DNA of 64,000 bases from Mycobacterium stomatepiae. Lineage in GTDB: Bacteria > Actinomycetota > Actinomycetes > Mycobacteriales > Mycobacteriaceae. The position numbers and the translations under genes are program-made. Shown here piece by piece: positions 27,567 through 36,838 of this stretch; position 1 is the first letter of the stretch; the number at the start of each line of letters is the position of its first letter. The stretch lies in assembly GCF_010731715.1 (NCBI RefSeq), contig NZ_AP022587.1, forward strand, positions 372,001 to 436,000. The letters are read 5' to 3'. The notes under the pieces were generated by a model, which was not told where the DNA came from, searched no databases, and saw nothing but the letters and a program-made list of their open reading frames with translations.

Positions 27567-29103
27567 ATGCAGGGCGTATTCGGCGTTTTCCTCGGCACAT
27601 TCCTCATCGGCCTGCGCGAAGGCCTGGAGGCGACGCTCATCGTGAGCATCGTGGCCGCCTTCCTCAAGCGGAATGCGCAGTCGACCCGTCCGATGCTCGC
27701 CGGCGTGGCCTTGGCGGTGCTGATCAGCGTCGCGGCCGGCATCGGCCTGGATCTCTTCTCTGCGACGTTGCCACAGGCCCAGCAGGAGATGATGGAGACC
27801 GTCATCAACGCCATCGCCGTGGTGTTTGTGACGTCGATGATCATCTGGATGAACCGCAACGCCATGCGGCTCAAGGGCGAACTCGAGCGCGAAACCCAAC
27901 AGGCGCTCAACCGCGGCGGTGCGCTGGCGCTCGTGGTGATGGCGTTTCTTGCCGTCCTGAAGGAGGGCTTCGAGACCGCGGTGTTCCTGCTGGCGGCCGC
28001 GCAGACTTCGCACGGCAACCGGTGGTTCGCCGTGCTGGGCGGCGCGCTGGGGATCGGGGCGGCGATCCTGCTCGGCATCGGCCTGTACTTCGGCGGCCTG
28101 AAGCTCAATCTCGGCCGCTTCTTCCGGGTGACCGGCGTGTTTTTGGTGCTGATCGCCGCCGGATTGGTACTGGGGGCACTGCGTACCGCACACGAGGCGG
28201 GCTGGGTAACGATCGGCCAGCAGCAGGTGCTTGACTTCTCCGCCTGGATACTTAGTCAGTCCGTGCTCGGCGCGCTGCTCGCCGGGGTGTTCGGCATACC
28301 CACCGACCCCCGCCTGATCGAGGTGCTGGGCTGGTTGCTCTACGCGGTTCCGGTGCTCGTCGTCTTCCTGTGGCCCGCCCCCTTTGCCGCGACGCCGCGA
28401 ACCCGCTGCCGGCACCGCACCGGCCACGCGGATTCGGACCGTCACCGACCGGGCCGACCACACCGCGCAGGTGTGGATGACGACCGGACCGCACGGACGC
28501 GAGCTGGCGGTCGCCCCGGGGGACACCTCGACCGTCCGTAGCATCCCGCTCGTCCCGGCCGGCGACCAAACCGTGGACGGCTTGCCGGTGCAGGAATGGC
28601 AGGCCTCGGAGATCGCAGCCGACGGAGCGCCGGCGGTCACGCTGGAACAGTTGCTCGGCATGACGGGCGGCCGGCTGCCGGTCGGTCTCGCCGCCGCCCG
28701 CACCCCGGGCCCCTTCCTGGGGCAGTGGACGACGACCACCGCGTATACCGTGCTCACCGAAGGCGATTCCGTGGTCAGTGCGCACGCGACGAGCAACCGG
28801 ACGGCGCTGCTGACCGGCGGTGGGCTGTCCGGAGCCAAGACCGTCAGCCTGGGCGCGCTACCGACGGACTGGTCCACCTCGGATACCGAAGACCACGCGA
28901 CCGCCGCGGCGATCGTCGCGAGCCACCGCAACCGTGGGGAGAGCCAGCTGTGGCGTGTCTGGCTTCCGCTGGTACTGGCCTGCTTTGCGCTGGCTGGTGC
29001 TATTAGCGCCATAATCTCGATGCGCAGCGACGCGCGAGCCGAACAGGAGAGGAATGCGAGTGATAGCGAATCGCACCGCCAGGGCAAGGTTGCGGTCTCG
29101 TGA
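27567..29103 (+). pseudogene. efeU: EfeU ferrous/ferric iron permease, frameshifted
   Basis: The N-terminal part is a seven-helix FTR1/EfeU permease with the two iron motifs LREGLEATL (near residue 12) and LKEGFETAVF. The frame shifts about 28385-28395, after VPVLVVFLWPAP. The extracytoplasmic C-terminal domain (TDRADHTAQVWMTTGPHGRE) and last helix (WLPLVLACFALAGAISAIIS) continue in another frame to 29103. The membrane part alone might fold. ATG 27567 is preferred; ATG 27552 and GTG 27540 are in frame. An alternative reading as two genes is less likely, because the second frame lacks a good start. Confidence 0.7.
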
Positions 29104-30255
29104 ATTCTGGCTGACCGCACCGGTTTTGGTGGCGGTCACCGCGCTGGCCGCGACCGCCTGCAGCCACTCGAATGGCTCGTCGAGCCCGTCGACATCTGGG
29201 CAGGCCGGTCAACCCGGCGCACCCAAGGCGGTCAGGGTCACGATGGCCAACAGCGGCGGAAAAGACGGTTGCGCGCTGGACACCACCAGCGTGCCGGCCG
29301 GACCGGTGACCTTCACCGTGGTCAACACCAGCGCGCCGGGCATCACCGAAGTGGAGCTGCTGCGCGACCAGCGCATCGTCGGGGAGAAGGAGAACCTCGC
29401 GCCCGGCCTGGATCCGGTGTCGTTCACCATCACCCTGGACGGCGGTGCGTACCAGCTGTATTGCCCCGGTGCGAGCGCCGAATATCAAACCCTGACGGTG
29501 ACGGGCCAGGCCCCGGCCGGGCCGAACGGCACGATGGCGAGCATCCTCAGTCAGGGCACCAAGGACTACGCGACCTACATCGTCGCTCAGATCGGTCAGC
29601 TCGGCGACGGCGTCAAGGCACTCGATGCGACGATACAGTCGGGCAACCTCGACGGCGCCAAGGCGGCCTACGCCAAAGCCCGATTGTTCTACGAGCGTGC
29701 GGAATCGAGTGTCGAGGGTCCACTCCCGTCGACGCCAAGGTCGGGTGGAAGGGCTTCCACGCCATCGAGCGCGACCTCTGGCAAGGCGGCGCGATCACAC
29801 CGAGCACCAAGGCCTTGAGCATCGAATTGGTCGCTAACGTCGGCAAATTGAAGGATGTGGTCGCTGGCCTGCAGTACAAGCCCGAGGATCTGGCCAACGG
29901 CGCCAGCGATTTGATCGAAGAGGTGCAGAACACCAAGATCACCGGCGAGGAAGAGGCGTTCAGTCACATTGACCTGGTCGACTTTTCGGGCAACGTCGAA
30001 GGCGCGCAACAGGCTTACGCCTCGCTGCGGCCGGGGCTGGAGAAGATCGACGCCAACCTGGTCAATCAGATCGATCAGCAGTTCCGGGCGGTGCTCACGG
30101 TGCTGGACGGCTACCGGGACCCGTCGGCACTGGGCGGGTACCGGACCTACACCCCCGCGCTACAGGCCAGCGACGCACCGAAACTGACCGCGGTGATCCA
30201 GCCGCTGCACCAGAGCCTGTCGACCGTCGCGCAAAAAGTGGTCTCGCCCAACTGA
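29054..30255 (+). pseudogene. efeO: EfeO iron-uptake lipoprotein, frameshift and small deletion
   Basis: This lipoprotein starts at ATG 29054, overlapping the efeU end. The lipobox is ATAC. A cupredoxin domain (VTMANSGGKDGCALDTTSV to YQLYCPGASAEYQ) and the first part of the imelysin/M75-like domain (AKARLFYERAESSVEG) follow. Near 29720 the frame shifts, and the DPKVGW-HGFHAIE region resumes as VDAKVGWKGFHAIERDLW with an apparent loss of about 20-25 residues. The rest (ITGEEEAFSHIDLVDFSGNV) runs to 30255. EfeO should deliver iron to EfeU; this copy is probably inactive. Confidence 0.78.
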
Positions 30256-30257
30256 CG

Positions 30258-31574
30258 ATGGCTGACGACGAGCTGGCCGAACCCGCCGGCGGCGCTGAGA
30301 CGCCGCCAGATTCCGCATCGGTATCGCGGCGGCGGATGCTCGGCGGGGCGATGCTGGCTGGTCTCACCGGGACGGCGGTCGGCGCCGTCGGCGGCGGGTT
30401 CGCCGGCTATGCGTCGGCCGCGGCGCACCACGGCAGCCCAGGCGATGGTGACGATACCGTGGACATGCGCCGTAGCTATCCCTTCTACGGACAGGTCCAT
30501 CAAGGCGGAATCGCCACGCTCCCACAGCGTTACGCCGTCTTTATGTCGTTCTCGCTGGCGCCGGCCGCCGGTCGCGCCGATCTGCAGGCACTGCTGGCGC
30601 GCTGGTCGGCGGCGGTCGCGGTGCTCCAACAGGGCAAGCCCGTCGGCAACGTCCAGCCGCAGGTCGAGGTGCAGCCTCCCACCGACACCGGGGAGGCCTA
30701 CGGGCTCAGCCCCGCCAGTCTCACCGTCACGATCGGGCTGGGGCCGTCCCTGTTCGCTGATCGGTTCGGACTTGCCGCGCGGCGCCCCGCGGTATTCACC
30801 GATCTGCCCGCGCTCAACGGGGACAACCTGGATCCGCGGCTGCACGGCGGCGACCTGTCGGTGCAAGCCTGCGCCGACGACCCGCAGGTCTGCTACCACG
30901 CCGTGCGAAACCTGGCCCGTCTCGGCCGCAACATCGTGTCGCCGTTCTGGGCGGTGCTGGGCTTCGGACGAGCCTCCGCCGGTCCCGGTCAGCAGACCCC
31001 ACGAAACCTGTTGGGGTTCAAGGACGGTACCCGCAACGTCAGCACCGAAGCGGAGTACGGGCGGTTCGTCTGGGTCGACAACAGCGACCAACCGTGGATG
31101 AACGGCGGAACCTATCAGGTCGTCCGCAAGATCCGGATGCTGCTCGAGACGTGGGATGTCGACCGGATCGGCAATCAGCAGAAGATCTTCGGCCGCACCA
31201 AGCAAGAGGGGGCGCCGCTGAGCGGGAAGGCCGAATTCGACACGCCGAACTTCACCGCCACCGGCCCGAACGGTGAACCGCTGATCGATCCGTTGTCACA
31301 TGTCGGCCTGGCTGCGCGGGAAAACAACAACGGCATCATGATCCGGCGCCGCTCGTACAACTACACCGACGGCCTGGACCCGAATGGCCAACTCAACGCG
31401 GGATTGCTGTTCATCTCCTATCAAAAAGATCCGCAAGATTTTATCCGTTTGCAGAACCGGCTCGGCGCCAATGATCTCCTCAACGAGTACATCCGTCACA
31501 TCGGATCAGCAATCTTCGCGGTGCCGCCCGCGCCGGTGGAAGGCCACTACATAGCGCAAACACTGTTCGGCTGA
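30258..31574 (+). CDS. efeB: EfeB Dyp-type haem peroxidase
   Basis: This 438-residue Tat-exported peroxidase is third in the efeUOB iron system, where it oxidises ferrous iron or releases iron from haem. The Tat motif SRRRMLGGAMLAG is near residue 23. DyP motifs are LLGFKDGTRN (the GxxDG loop with the catalytic Asp) and IDPLSHVGLA (probable proximal His), with MIRRRSYNY after it. It starts three bases after the EfeO stop. Unlike efeU and efeO the frame is intact, so the enzyme may work independently of iron import. Confidence 0.92.
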   Translation: MADDELAEPAGGAETPPDSASVSRRRMLGGAMLAGLTGTAVGAVGGGFAGYASAAAHHGSPGDGDDTVDMRRSYPFYGQVHQGGIATLPQRYAVFMSFSLAPAAGRADLQALLARWSAAVAVLQQGKPVGNVQPQVEVQPPTDTGEAYGLSPASLTVTIGLGPSLFADRFGLAARRPAVFTDLPALNGDNLDPRLHGGDLSVQACADDPQVCYHAVRNLARLGRNIVSPFWAVLGFGRASAGPGQQTPRNLLGFKDGTRNVSTEAEYGRFVWVDNSDQPWMNGGTYQVVRKIRMLLETWDVDRIGNQQKIFGRTKQEGAPLSGKAEFDTPNFTATGPNGEPLIDPLSHVGLAARENNNGIMIRRRSYNYTDGLDPNGQLNAGLLFISYQKDPQDFIRLQNRLGANDLLNEYIRHIGSAIFAVPPAPVEGHYIAQTLFG

Positions 31575-31584
31575 GCAAATCTCG

Positions 31585-31605
31585 CCGGCGCCAGGCGGGC
31601 GCCGG
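31585..31605 (+). terminator. Hairpin after efeB
   Basis: CCGGCGCC (31585-31592) and GGCGCCGG (31598-31605) form an 8-bp GC stem with a 5-base loop, 10 bp after the efeB stop. It is a plausible end of the efe transcript. Confidence 0.55.
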
Positions 31606-31737
31606 AGGCCGCGGCGTTTCAGGCGTGTGATGTCTCGTGTCGCCCGGGTAAACGAATCCGGCCCGCCGTCACGCGTCGGTGCCCGCCGAGCACTAACGAC
31701 ATGAAGACCACTGTCAGCGAGAAAACGGAGGACCTCT

Positions 31738-32262
31738 ATGACCGACGCGCTCGTCATCGACGCGGAAGGGCTCGACCGGCTGTCCTGTAACGCCAAGGCC
31801 GATCCCACCACCGGCAAGAAGACCCTGAAGGCCAGGACCGTGTGCGAGGCCGGCTTTCGTAATATGACCTACGTGCGCGACCTCGCGCCGCTGCTCGTCG
31901 GTGAGCCACCCGCCCTGCTCGGTGACGACTCAGCGCCCAATCCTTCCGAGACCGCCCTGGCCGCCCTGGGCTCCTGCATCTCGGTCGGCCTGTTGGCCAA
32001 CGCTACTCACCGCGGCGTGACACTGACCAAAATCGAGGTGGAGATGGAAGGCGACATCGACATTTCCGCGGTGTGGGGAGTCGGCGATACCCCCGACGGC
32101 AAGGTGCTTGGCTTCACCGCGGTCCGGTGCAAGGTGGCGTTGGCCGGAGACACCGACGACGAGACGCTCAAGCAAATCCACGACAACGCCATCGCCTGGT
32201 CGCCCGTGGTGAACTCGTTCCGCCGCCCGGCCAGCGTCGACTCGACTCTCGTCGTCGACTAA
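31738..32262 (+). CDS. OsmC-family protein
   Basis: This 174-residue OsmC/Ohr-fold protein probably reduces organic hydroperoxides. The peroxidatic-Cys helix is ALAALGSCISVGLLANATHRG. The second Cys position of classical Ohr proteins is not conserved (WSPVVNSFRRP), so it belongs to the OsmC-like group of uncertain thiol chemistry. A GGAGG site precedes ATG 31738. It is followed after 32 bp by an acyl-CoA-dehydrogenase-like gene, perhaps in one transcript. Confidence 0.88.
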   Translation: MTDALVIDAEGLDRLSCNAKADPTTGKKTLKARTVCEAGFRNMTYVRDLAPLLVGEPPALLGDDSAPNPSETALAALGSCISVGLLANATHRGVTLTKIEVEMEGDIDISAVWGVGDTPDGKVLGFTAVRCKVALAGDTDDETLKQIHDNAIAWSPVVNSFRRPASVDSTLVVD

Positions 32263-32294
32263 TCCGGGCACCACACCGAACAGGAGATCCTGCC

Positions 32295-33362
32295 GTGACC
32301 GCAACCGCGGATACCGCCGTCGAGCGGCTAGACCCAGAGCTACTGGCGGACATTCGAGCCCACGCCAGCGCGCTGGACCGCGGCGAGGAAACCTCGCGCC
32401 GCAGCTTCACCAGTCTGGCCGCCGCCGGCCTGCTTGGCCTCGGCGCCCCGGGAAACACCGATGGGCTACTGCCGCAGATGGCCGACATCATCGGCCTAAT
32501 CTCCGGCGAGTGCATGAGCACCGGATTCTCGGTGTGGGCCCATCGGATGGCCGTGGAGTATCTGCTCAGGGCCGCAACACCATTCAGCCTCGCGACGGCC
32601 CGGCCGTTGCTCGCCGGGACCACGCTGGGAGTGACCGGAATGGCGTCGGCGTTCAAGGAGGCGGCCGGCTGCGGCAGCCTGGATCTGACCGCGGAAACGG
32701 TCGACGGCGACTACCGGCTGAGCGGCTCGATCAGGTGGGCGAGCAACCTCTACCCCGACTCGACGATGGTGACCGCGGCGCGCACCGAGGCGGGCGAAAG
32801 GTTGATCGTGGCTCTTCCGCTGGATACCCCTGGCGTCGTCCTCGGCGATCACTTCGACCTGTTGGCCCTGGGGAGCACCGCGTCGTCGTATCTGAAATTG
32901 GAGAACGCAGGTGTGGGTTCAGAACAGGTGCTGTCCACAGACTTCGAGGCGTTTCTGCAGGCGGTGCGACCGACATTTCTCGTTCTGCAGTCGGCGATGT
33001 GCCTGGGGCTGACCAGGACCACCGTCGAGCAGAGCAAGCTCGGGCTCACCGGCGTCAACTCGGTGTTCACCGCCGACGTCGACGCGATCGCGGACAAGCT
33101 CGCGGCGGCGGAGGCGAGGTTGGCCACATTGGCGAGTGCGGTCGGCGGGGCGAACTCGCCGACCAAGAAGGAGTTGCTGTCGCTGCGCCTCGAAGCCGCC
33201 GAATTATCCAGTGCCAGCGCAGATTTAGAGATCCGCACCGCCGGTGGCAAGGGGTATGCGAGCCGGACTGCGGCCAGCCGTCGCTACCGGGAGGCGGCGT
33301 TCATCCCGGTGCAGTCGCCGTCGGAGGCACAACTGCGCTGGGAACTAGGACGATGCGCTTGA
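32295..33362 (+). CDS. Acyl-CoA-dehydrogenase-like flavoprotein
   Basis: This 355-residue protein has the acyl-CoA dehydrogenase/DszC fold: an N-terminal helical part (RSFTSLAAAGLLGLGAPG, CMSTGFSVWAHRMAVEYL), a beta domain (GSIRWASNLYPDSTMVTAART) and a C-terminal helical bundle. No YEG-type catalytic base motif is seen in the last part (AGGKGYASRTAASRRYREAAFIPVQSP). A flavin monooxygenase role such as DszC/HsaA relatives is therefore as likely as dehydrogenation. The start is GTG 32295 with AGGAG upstream. Confidence 0.78.
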   Translation: MTATADTAVERLDPELLADIRAHASALDRGEETSRRSFTSLAAAGLLGLGAPGNTDGLLPQMADIIGLISGECMSTGFSVWAHRMAVEYLLRAATPFSLATARPLLAGTTLGVTGMASAFKEAAGCGSLDLTAETVDGDYRLSGSIRWASNLYPDSTMVTAARTEAGERLIVALPLDTPGVVLGDHFDLLALGSTASSYLKLENAGVGSEQVLSTDFEAFLQAVRPTFLVLQSAMCLGLTRTTVEQSKLGLTGVNSVFTADVDAIADKLAAAEARLATLASAVGGANSPTKKELLSLRLEAAELSSASADLEIRTAGGKGYASRTAASRRYREAAFIPVQSPSEAQLRWELGRCA

Positions 33363-33375
33363 GTTCGGGCCGGCG

Positions 33376-33987
33376 GTGAGTCCGGTGGCGATGCCACCGG
33401 AGGATACCGCGCATCTGGTCGGCGGGATTCCGCTGGCGAACCTGGTTCGCGATTTTCACCGGCCGATGGTGAATTTCGCTCGCACGATGGTGGATTCGGC
33501 GCCGGTAGCCGAAGAAGCGGTGCAGGAGGCATGGGTGCAGGTCCTGCAGTCGTCGGGTTCGTTCGAAGGCCGCTCTTCCGTGGGCACCTGGTTGTTCGGA
33601 ATCGTCAAGAACACCGCCTCGCGGCACCGGCGCCACGAGTCGCGGATCCGCGACCACGAGGTGCTGTCCGCCGCCGAGGCCGACCCGCTGTCGGGCCGGA
33701 TGCATCCGGCCGGGCACCCCGACGCCGGGCATTGGAGTCTCCCGCCGTCGCGGCGCTTCCTTCCCGAGGACCGCACTGTGGCCCAGGAGCTGATCGGCTA
33801 TGTGCGGGCGGCGCTGGACGCGCTGCCCGAACGGCAACGCCAACTCGTCATCCTGCGAGATCTCGTTGGAACTCCGGCCGAAGGGGCCGCGGAGATTCTC
33901 GGCCTCTCCGCGGAGGGCCAGCGTGCGCTTCTGTACCGCGCCCGGGGCAACCTTCGCAATGAACTAGAGAAGTGGTACCGGCAATGA
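33376..33987 (+). CDS. ECF-type RNA polymerase sigma factor
   Basis: This 203-residue ECF sigma factor has region 2 at about residues 25-90 (FARTMVDSAPVAEEAVQEAW, GTWLFGIVKNTASRHRRH). Region 4 is at about 138-195 (ALDALPERQRQLVILRDLVGT, LGLSAEGQRALLYRARGNLR). The linker carries an unusual Pro/His-rich stretch (AGHPDAGHWSLPPSRRF). The stop overlaps the anti-sigma start (ATGA), the classic sigma/anti-sigma arrangement. Target genes unknown. Confidence 0.88.
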   Translation: MSPVAMPPEDTAHLVGGIPLANLVRDFHRPMVNFARTMVDSAPVAEEAVQEAWVQVLQSSGSFEGRSSVGTWLFGIVKNTASRHRRHESRIRDHEVLSAAEADPLSGRMHPAGHPDAGHWSLPPSRRFLPEDRTVAQELIGYVRAALDALPERQRQLVILRDLVGTPAEGAAEILGLSAEGQRALLYRARGNLRNELEKWYRQ

Positions 33988-34253
33988 CCCTCCACGACAA
34001 CACAGTTCCCGCGATCGACTGCGTCGACTTCGTCCGGCTGGTCGACGACTTGGTCGACTCGGATCCGGCGCGGTGGGGCCCGATCGTGGCCAAGCATCTC
34101 GACGAATGCCCGCCGTGTCTGATGTATCTGCAACAGATGGTCGACCTCAAGGTCCTGCTCAACCACGTCTTCGAGGGGGAGAGACTCACCGACGAGCACG
34201 TCGCGGGGGTCGTCAAGGCGATCAACGACTTCAAACGACACCAACACGGATGA
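33984..34253 (+). CDS. Zinc-finger (zf-HC2-like) anti-sigma factor
   Basis: This 89-residue soluble protein has the ZAS zinc-binding motif H-x3-C-x2-C in KHLDECPPCLMYL (residues about 36-48). It has no membrane segment, so it would be a cytoplasmic ZAS anti-sigma factor like RsrA/RshA, often redox-sensitive. ATG 33984 overlaps the sigma gene stop, ensuring coupled synthesis. It probably binds and inhibits the sigma factor at 33376 until zinc is lost or thiols are oxidised. Confidence 0.82.
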   Translation: MTLHDNTVPAIDCVDFVRLVDDLVDSDPARWGPIVAKHLDECPPCLMYLQQMVDLKVLLNHVFEGERLTDEHVAGVVKAINDFKRHQHG

Positions 34254-34349
34254 GAATCCAGACGCGCCATTGGGGTTTGCGCAGGATGCGTTAATTACGC
34301 CAACCTCGAACGTCTCGACGCGGCCAGCCAAGGTCCTCCGTCCCGGCGG

Positions 34350-34369
34350 TTGGGGACTAAAGTCTCACG
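34350..34369. promoter_or_regulatory. DosR (dormancy) box
   Basis: TTGGGGACTAAAGTCTCACG matches the DosR consensus TTSGGGACTWWAGTCCCSAA at 16 of 20 positions, with positions 1-15 all matching. It lies 51 bp before the universal stress protein start. Hypoxia or NO induction of that gene is therefore likely. Confidence 0.8.
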
Positions 34370-34419
34370 ACCGGCGTTTCGCCGGTCAATAGCGTTACTC
34401 CTGACGAAAGGAGTACGAA

Positions 34420-35307
34420 ATGTCGGCACCTGTCAAACAACTCGGTATTGTCGTCGCAGTCGACGGCTCTCCCGCATCGAACGACGCCGTCGTCTGGGCG
34501 GCCCGCGCCGCGGCGCTGCGCAATATTCCGCTGACCCTGTTCCACGCGGTGGTGACTCCCACCTCGACGTGGCCGCCCGTTCCTTACCCCGACTCGCTGC
34601 TGGTGAAGTTGGAAGACGACTGCCGCCAGCAGCTTGCGCACGCGTTCAAGCTGGCCGAAGACGCGCTACCGGACAACCACAAGGTCGCCATCACGAAGGA
34701 GTTCGTGTACTCGAGTCCGGCGCTGGCCCTGATCAAGCTGTCCGACGACGCGGAGATGATCGTCGTGGGCAGCTCGGGTCGCGGATTGCTGGCTCGGGGT
34801 GTGCTGGGCTCGGTCAGTTCGACCGTCGTACGCCACGCCAACTGCCCGGTCGCGGTGATCCGCGACGAAGATGTGCCGGACCCGCAGCACGGCCCGGTCT
34901 TGGTGGGCGTCGACGGGTCACCGGCGTCCGAACTTGCCACGGCGATCGCGTTCGAACAAGCGTCTCTGCGCGGCGTGGATCTGGTGGCGTTACACGCCTG
35001 GAGTGACGTTGCGGTGCTGGGACTTCCCGCATTCGACTGGGAGGCGGTCGAGGACGAGGCCGAGCGCAGTCTCGCCGAAAACTTGGCGGGCTGGCAGGAA
35101 CGCTATCCCGATGTCACCGTGCGCCGGTTGCTCGTTCGCGATCTGCCGGCCCAACAGCTCATTCAACAGTCGAAGTCCATCGAGGCGCAGCTGGTGGTCG
35201 TGGGCAGTCACGGCCGCGGTGGTCTCACCGGTCTGATCTTGGGCTCGGTCAGCAACACGGTGCTGCATTCGGTGCGCGCTCCCATCATCATCGCGCGACC
35301 GAGGTAG
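34420..35307 (+). CDS. Tandem-domain universal stress protein, DosR-regulon type
   Basis: This 295-residue protein has two USP domains, residues about 8-147 and 158-295. Each has an ATP-binding loop: GSSGRGLLARGVLGSVSS and GSHGRGGLTGLILGSVSN. Length and layout match the DosR-induced tandem USPs of M. tuberculosis (Rv2623, Rv2005c). A strong RBS (GAAAGGAGT) precedes ATG 34420, and a DosR box lies just upstream. It probably binds ATP and slows growth under hypoxia, by analogy with Rv2623. Its 3' end overlaps the convergent hydroxylase by 20 bp. Confidence 0.93.
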   Translation: MSAPVKQLGIVVAVDGSPASNDAVVWAARAAALRNIPLTLFHAVVTPTSTWPPVPYPDSLLVKLEDDCRQQLAHAFKLAEDALPDNHKVAITKEFVYSSPALALIKLSDDAEMIVVGSSGRGLLARGVLGSVSSTVVRHANCPVAVIRDEDVPDPQHGPVLVGVDGSPASELATAIAFEQASLRGVDLVALHAWSDVAVLGLPAFDWEAVEDEAERSLAENLAGWQERYPDVTVRRLLVRDLPAQQLIQQSKSIEAQLVVVGSHGRGGLTGLILGSVSNTVLHSVRAPIIIARPR

Positions 35308-36838
35308 CGTCCCGGTCGAACGGGCCTTCGACGACGCCGGTCGCCCACGCGCACAGCGTGGAGACGTCGCGCCCGGCGCGTGCGACCGTTCGATCGGGGC
35401 GGATCACTGCGGCCGTGGCGCGCCCGTCGCGCAGCCAACGCGTGAGGGCGTCGCCCGGCCGGGCCACCAGCACGACGAAGCCGCGCCGGCGCAGAGCGGC
35501 TTCGTCGGCAGGGCCCAGCTTGCGGGTGGTGATCAGGGCGAAGCCGGTACCCAGCACGTCGTCGAGCCGGCGACCATCGCGCAGCCGCGGGTTCGGGCAC
35601 AGCGTGCCGCCGAGTCGGCCGCGCGCTCTGCACACCAGCGCCGAAGACGCCAGCGCCGGCGTGGTCGAGTCGACGACCTTATCGCGCAGGCCCGGGAGCA
35701 GCCGCAGCCGGGGCAGCACCGCGCGGCGCAGCGCGTTGCCCACCCGGGCACCGCCGGTCATCGCGCGGCCGACGTTGAGCGCCAAGCGAATCAGGCTTCG
35801 GGTGTGCGGTTTCCGTTCCTGCTCATAGCTGTCCAGGACGGCCGGGGCCAGCGCGCCGTGCTGCACCCCGGCGATCTTCCAAGCGAGGTTCATCGCGTCG
35901 CGCACCCCGGCCCCCATGCCCTGCCCGATGAACGGGGGAGTCAGGTGCGCCGCGTCGCCGAGGAGGAAGACGTTTCCCCGGCGCCAGTTTTGGGCGATCT
36001 GGGCGCGAAACGTGTACTCCGCGACCCGCAGCAGCGTCAGATCGCGGTCCTCGACATCCGCGGTCCAGGGCCTGATCAGCGGCCGCAAGGCCGTCACGGA
36101 AGCGAAGTCGTCGGCACATTCGCCGGACAACAATTCGAACTCCCAGCGGTAGCGCGACGTTCCGATGCGCATGTAGGTCCCCGCGCGAGCCGGGTCGCAC
36201 ACCTGATGCACGCCCTCCCACTGGCCCAGGTCGGCGTCGGTGGCGACGTCGACGACCAGCCAGCGTTGGTTGAAATTCAAATCTCTTATCGCTGAGCCTA
36301 TTTGGGTGCGCACCAGGCTATTGGCCCCGTCGCAACCCAACAGGTAATCGGAATCCACCTGGTGCACCGTGCCGTCGGTACGGTCGGTGAAGGTGACACG
36401 GATGTATTCTCCGGTGTCGGTCACGTCGGTGACCTCGGCGTGGCCGCGCAGCTCGGCGCGCGGGTAGCGCTTCAGGTTGGCCCGCAGCACGGCCTCCAGC
36501 TCGGGCTGGTCGAACATGTTGGCCTGTGGGAAGCCATTTCGGCTGCGGGAGGTGTCGCGGGTGAACTCGGCCAGCACGCGGAATCCATTGTCGAGCAGTC
36601 GCAAGCCCAGCGTCGGCCGCGAGATCGCCGCGAACTCGTCGGCAATGCCGAGCCGCGCGATGATGCGGTAAATCTCGTCGTCCAGGTGGACGGCACGTGG
36701 CTGTTGATACACGCTAGGCCAGCGATCCAGCACCAGGCTGTCCACGGCGTATTGCGCCAGCAGGGTGGCGGCGGTGATGCCGGTCGGCCCGGCGCCGACG
36801 ATGACGACCGGAACGCGGCTAATAGCCTTAGGGCTCAC
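35288..36838 (-). CDS. FAD-dependent aromatic hydroxylase (MhpA/PheA type)
   Basis: This 516-residue class-A flavin monooxygenase of the MhpA group hydroxylates a phenolic ring. The FAD motifs are VVIVGAGPTGITAATLLAQY (residues 12-31), the DG motif LLGCDGANSLVRTQIG and the GD motif LLGDAAHLTPPFIGQGMGAG. A C-terminal thioredoxin-like domain ends the protein. The start is GTG 36838, overlapping the FAH stop (GTGA). It is third in the operon dioxygenase - FAH - hydroxylase. The substrate is probably a phenolic acid or catechol precursor, not defined. Confidence 0.9.
   Translation of the reverse strand: MSPKAISRVPVVIVGAGPTGITAATLLAQYAVDSLVLDRWPSVYQQPRAVHLDDEIYRIIARLGIADEFAAISRPTLGLRLLDNGFRVLAEFTRDTSRSRNGFPQANMFDQPELEAVLRANLKRYPRAELRGHAEVTDVTDTGEYIRVTFTDRTDGTVHQVDSDYLLGCDGANSLVRTQIGSAIRDLNFNQRWLVVDVATDADLGQWEGVHQVCDPARAGTYMRIGTSRYRWEFELLSGECADDFASVTALRPLIRPWTADVEDRDLTLLRVAEYTFRAQIAQNWRRGNVFLLGDAAHLTPPFIGQGMGAGVRDAMNLAWKIAGVQHGALAPAVLDSYEQERKPHTRSLIRLALNVGRAMTGGARVGNALRRAVLPRLRLLPGLRDKVVDSTTPALASSALVCRARGRLGGTLCPNPRLRDGRRLDDVLGTGFALITTRKLGPADEAALRRRGFVVLVARPGDALTRWLRDGRATAAVIRPDRTVARAGRDVSTLCAWATGVVEGPFDRDATSVAR

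Noticed and set aside
28384..29103. Separate gene for the C-terminal EfeU frame
   Set aside because: It starts with an uncertain TTG inside efeU, has no ribosome site, and its sequence continues the EfeU extracytoplasmic domain and last helix.
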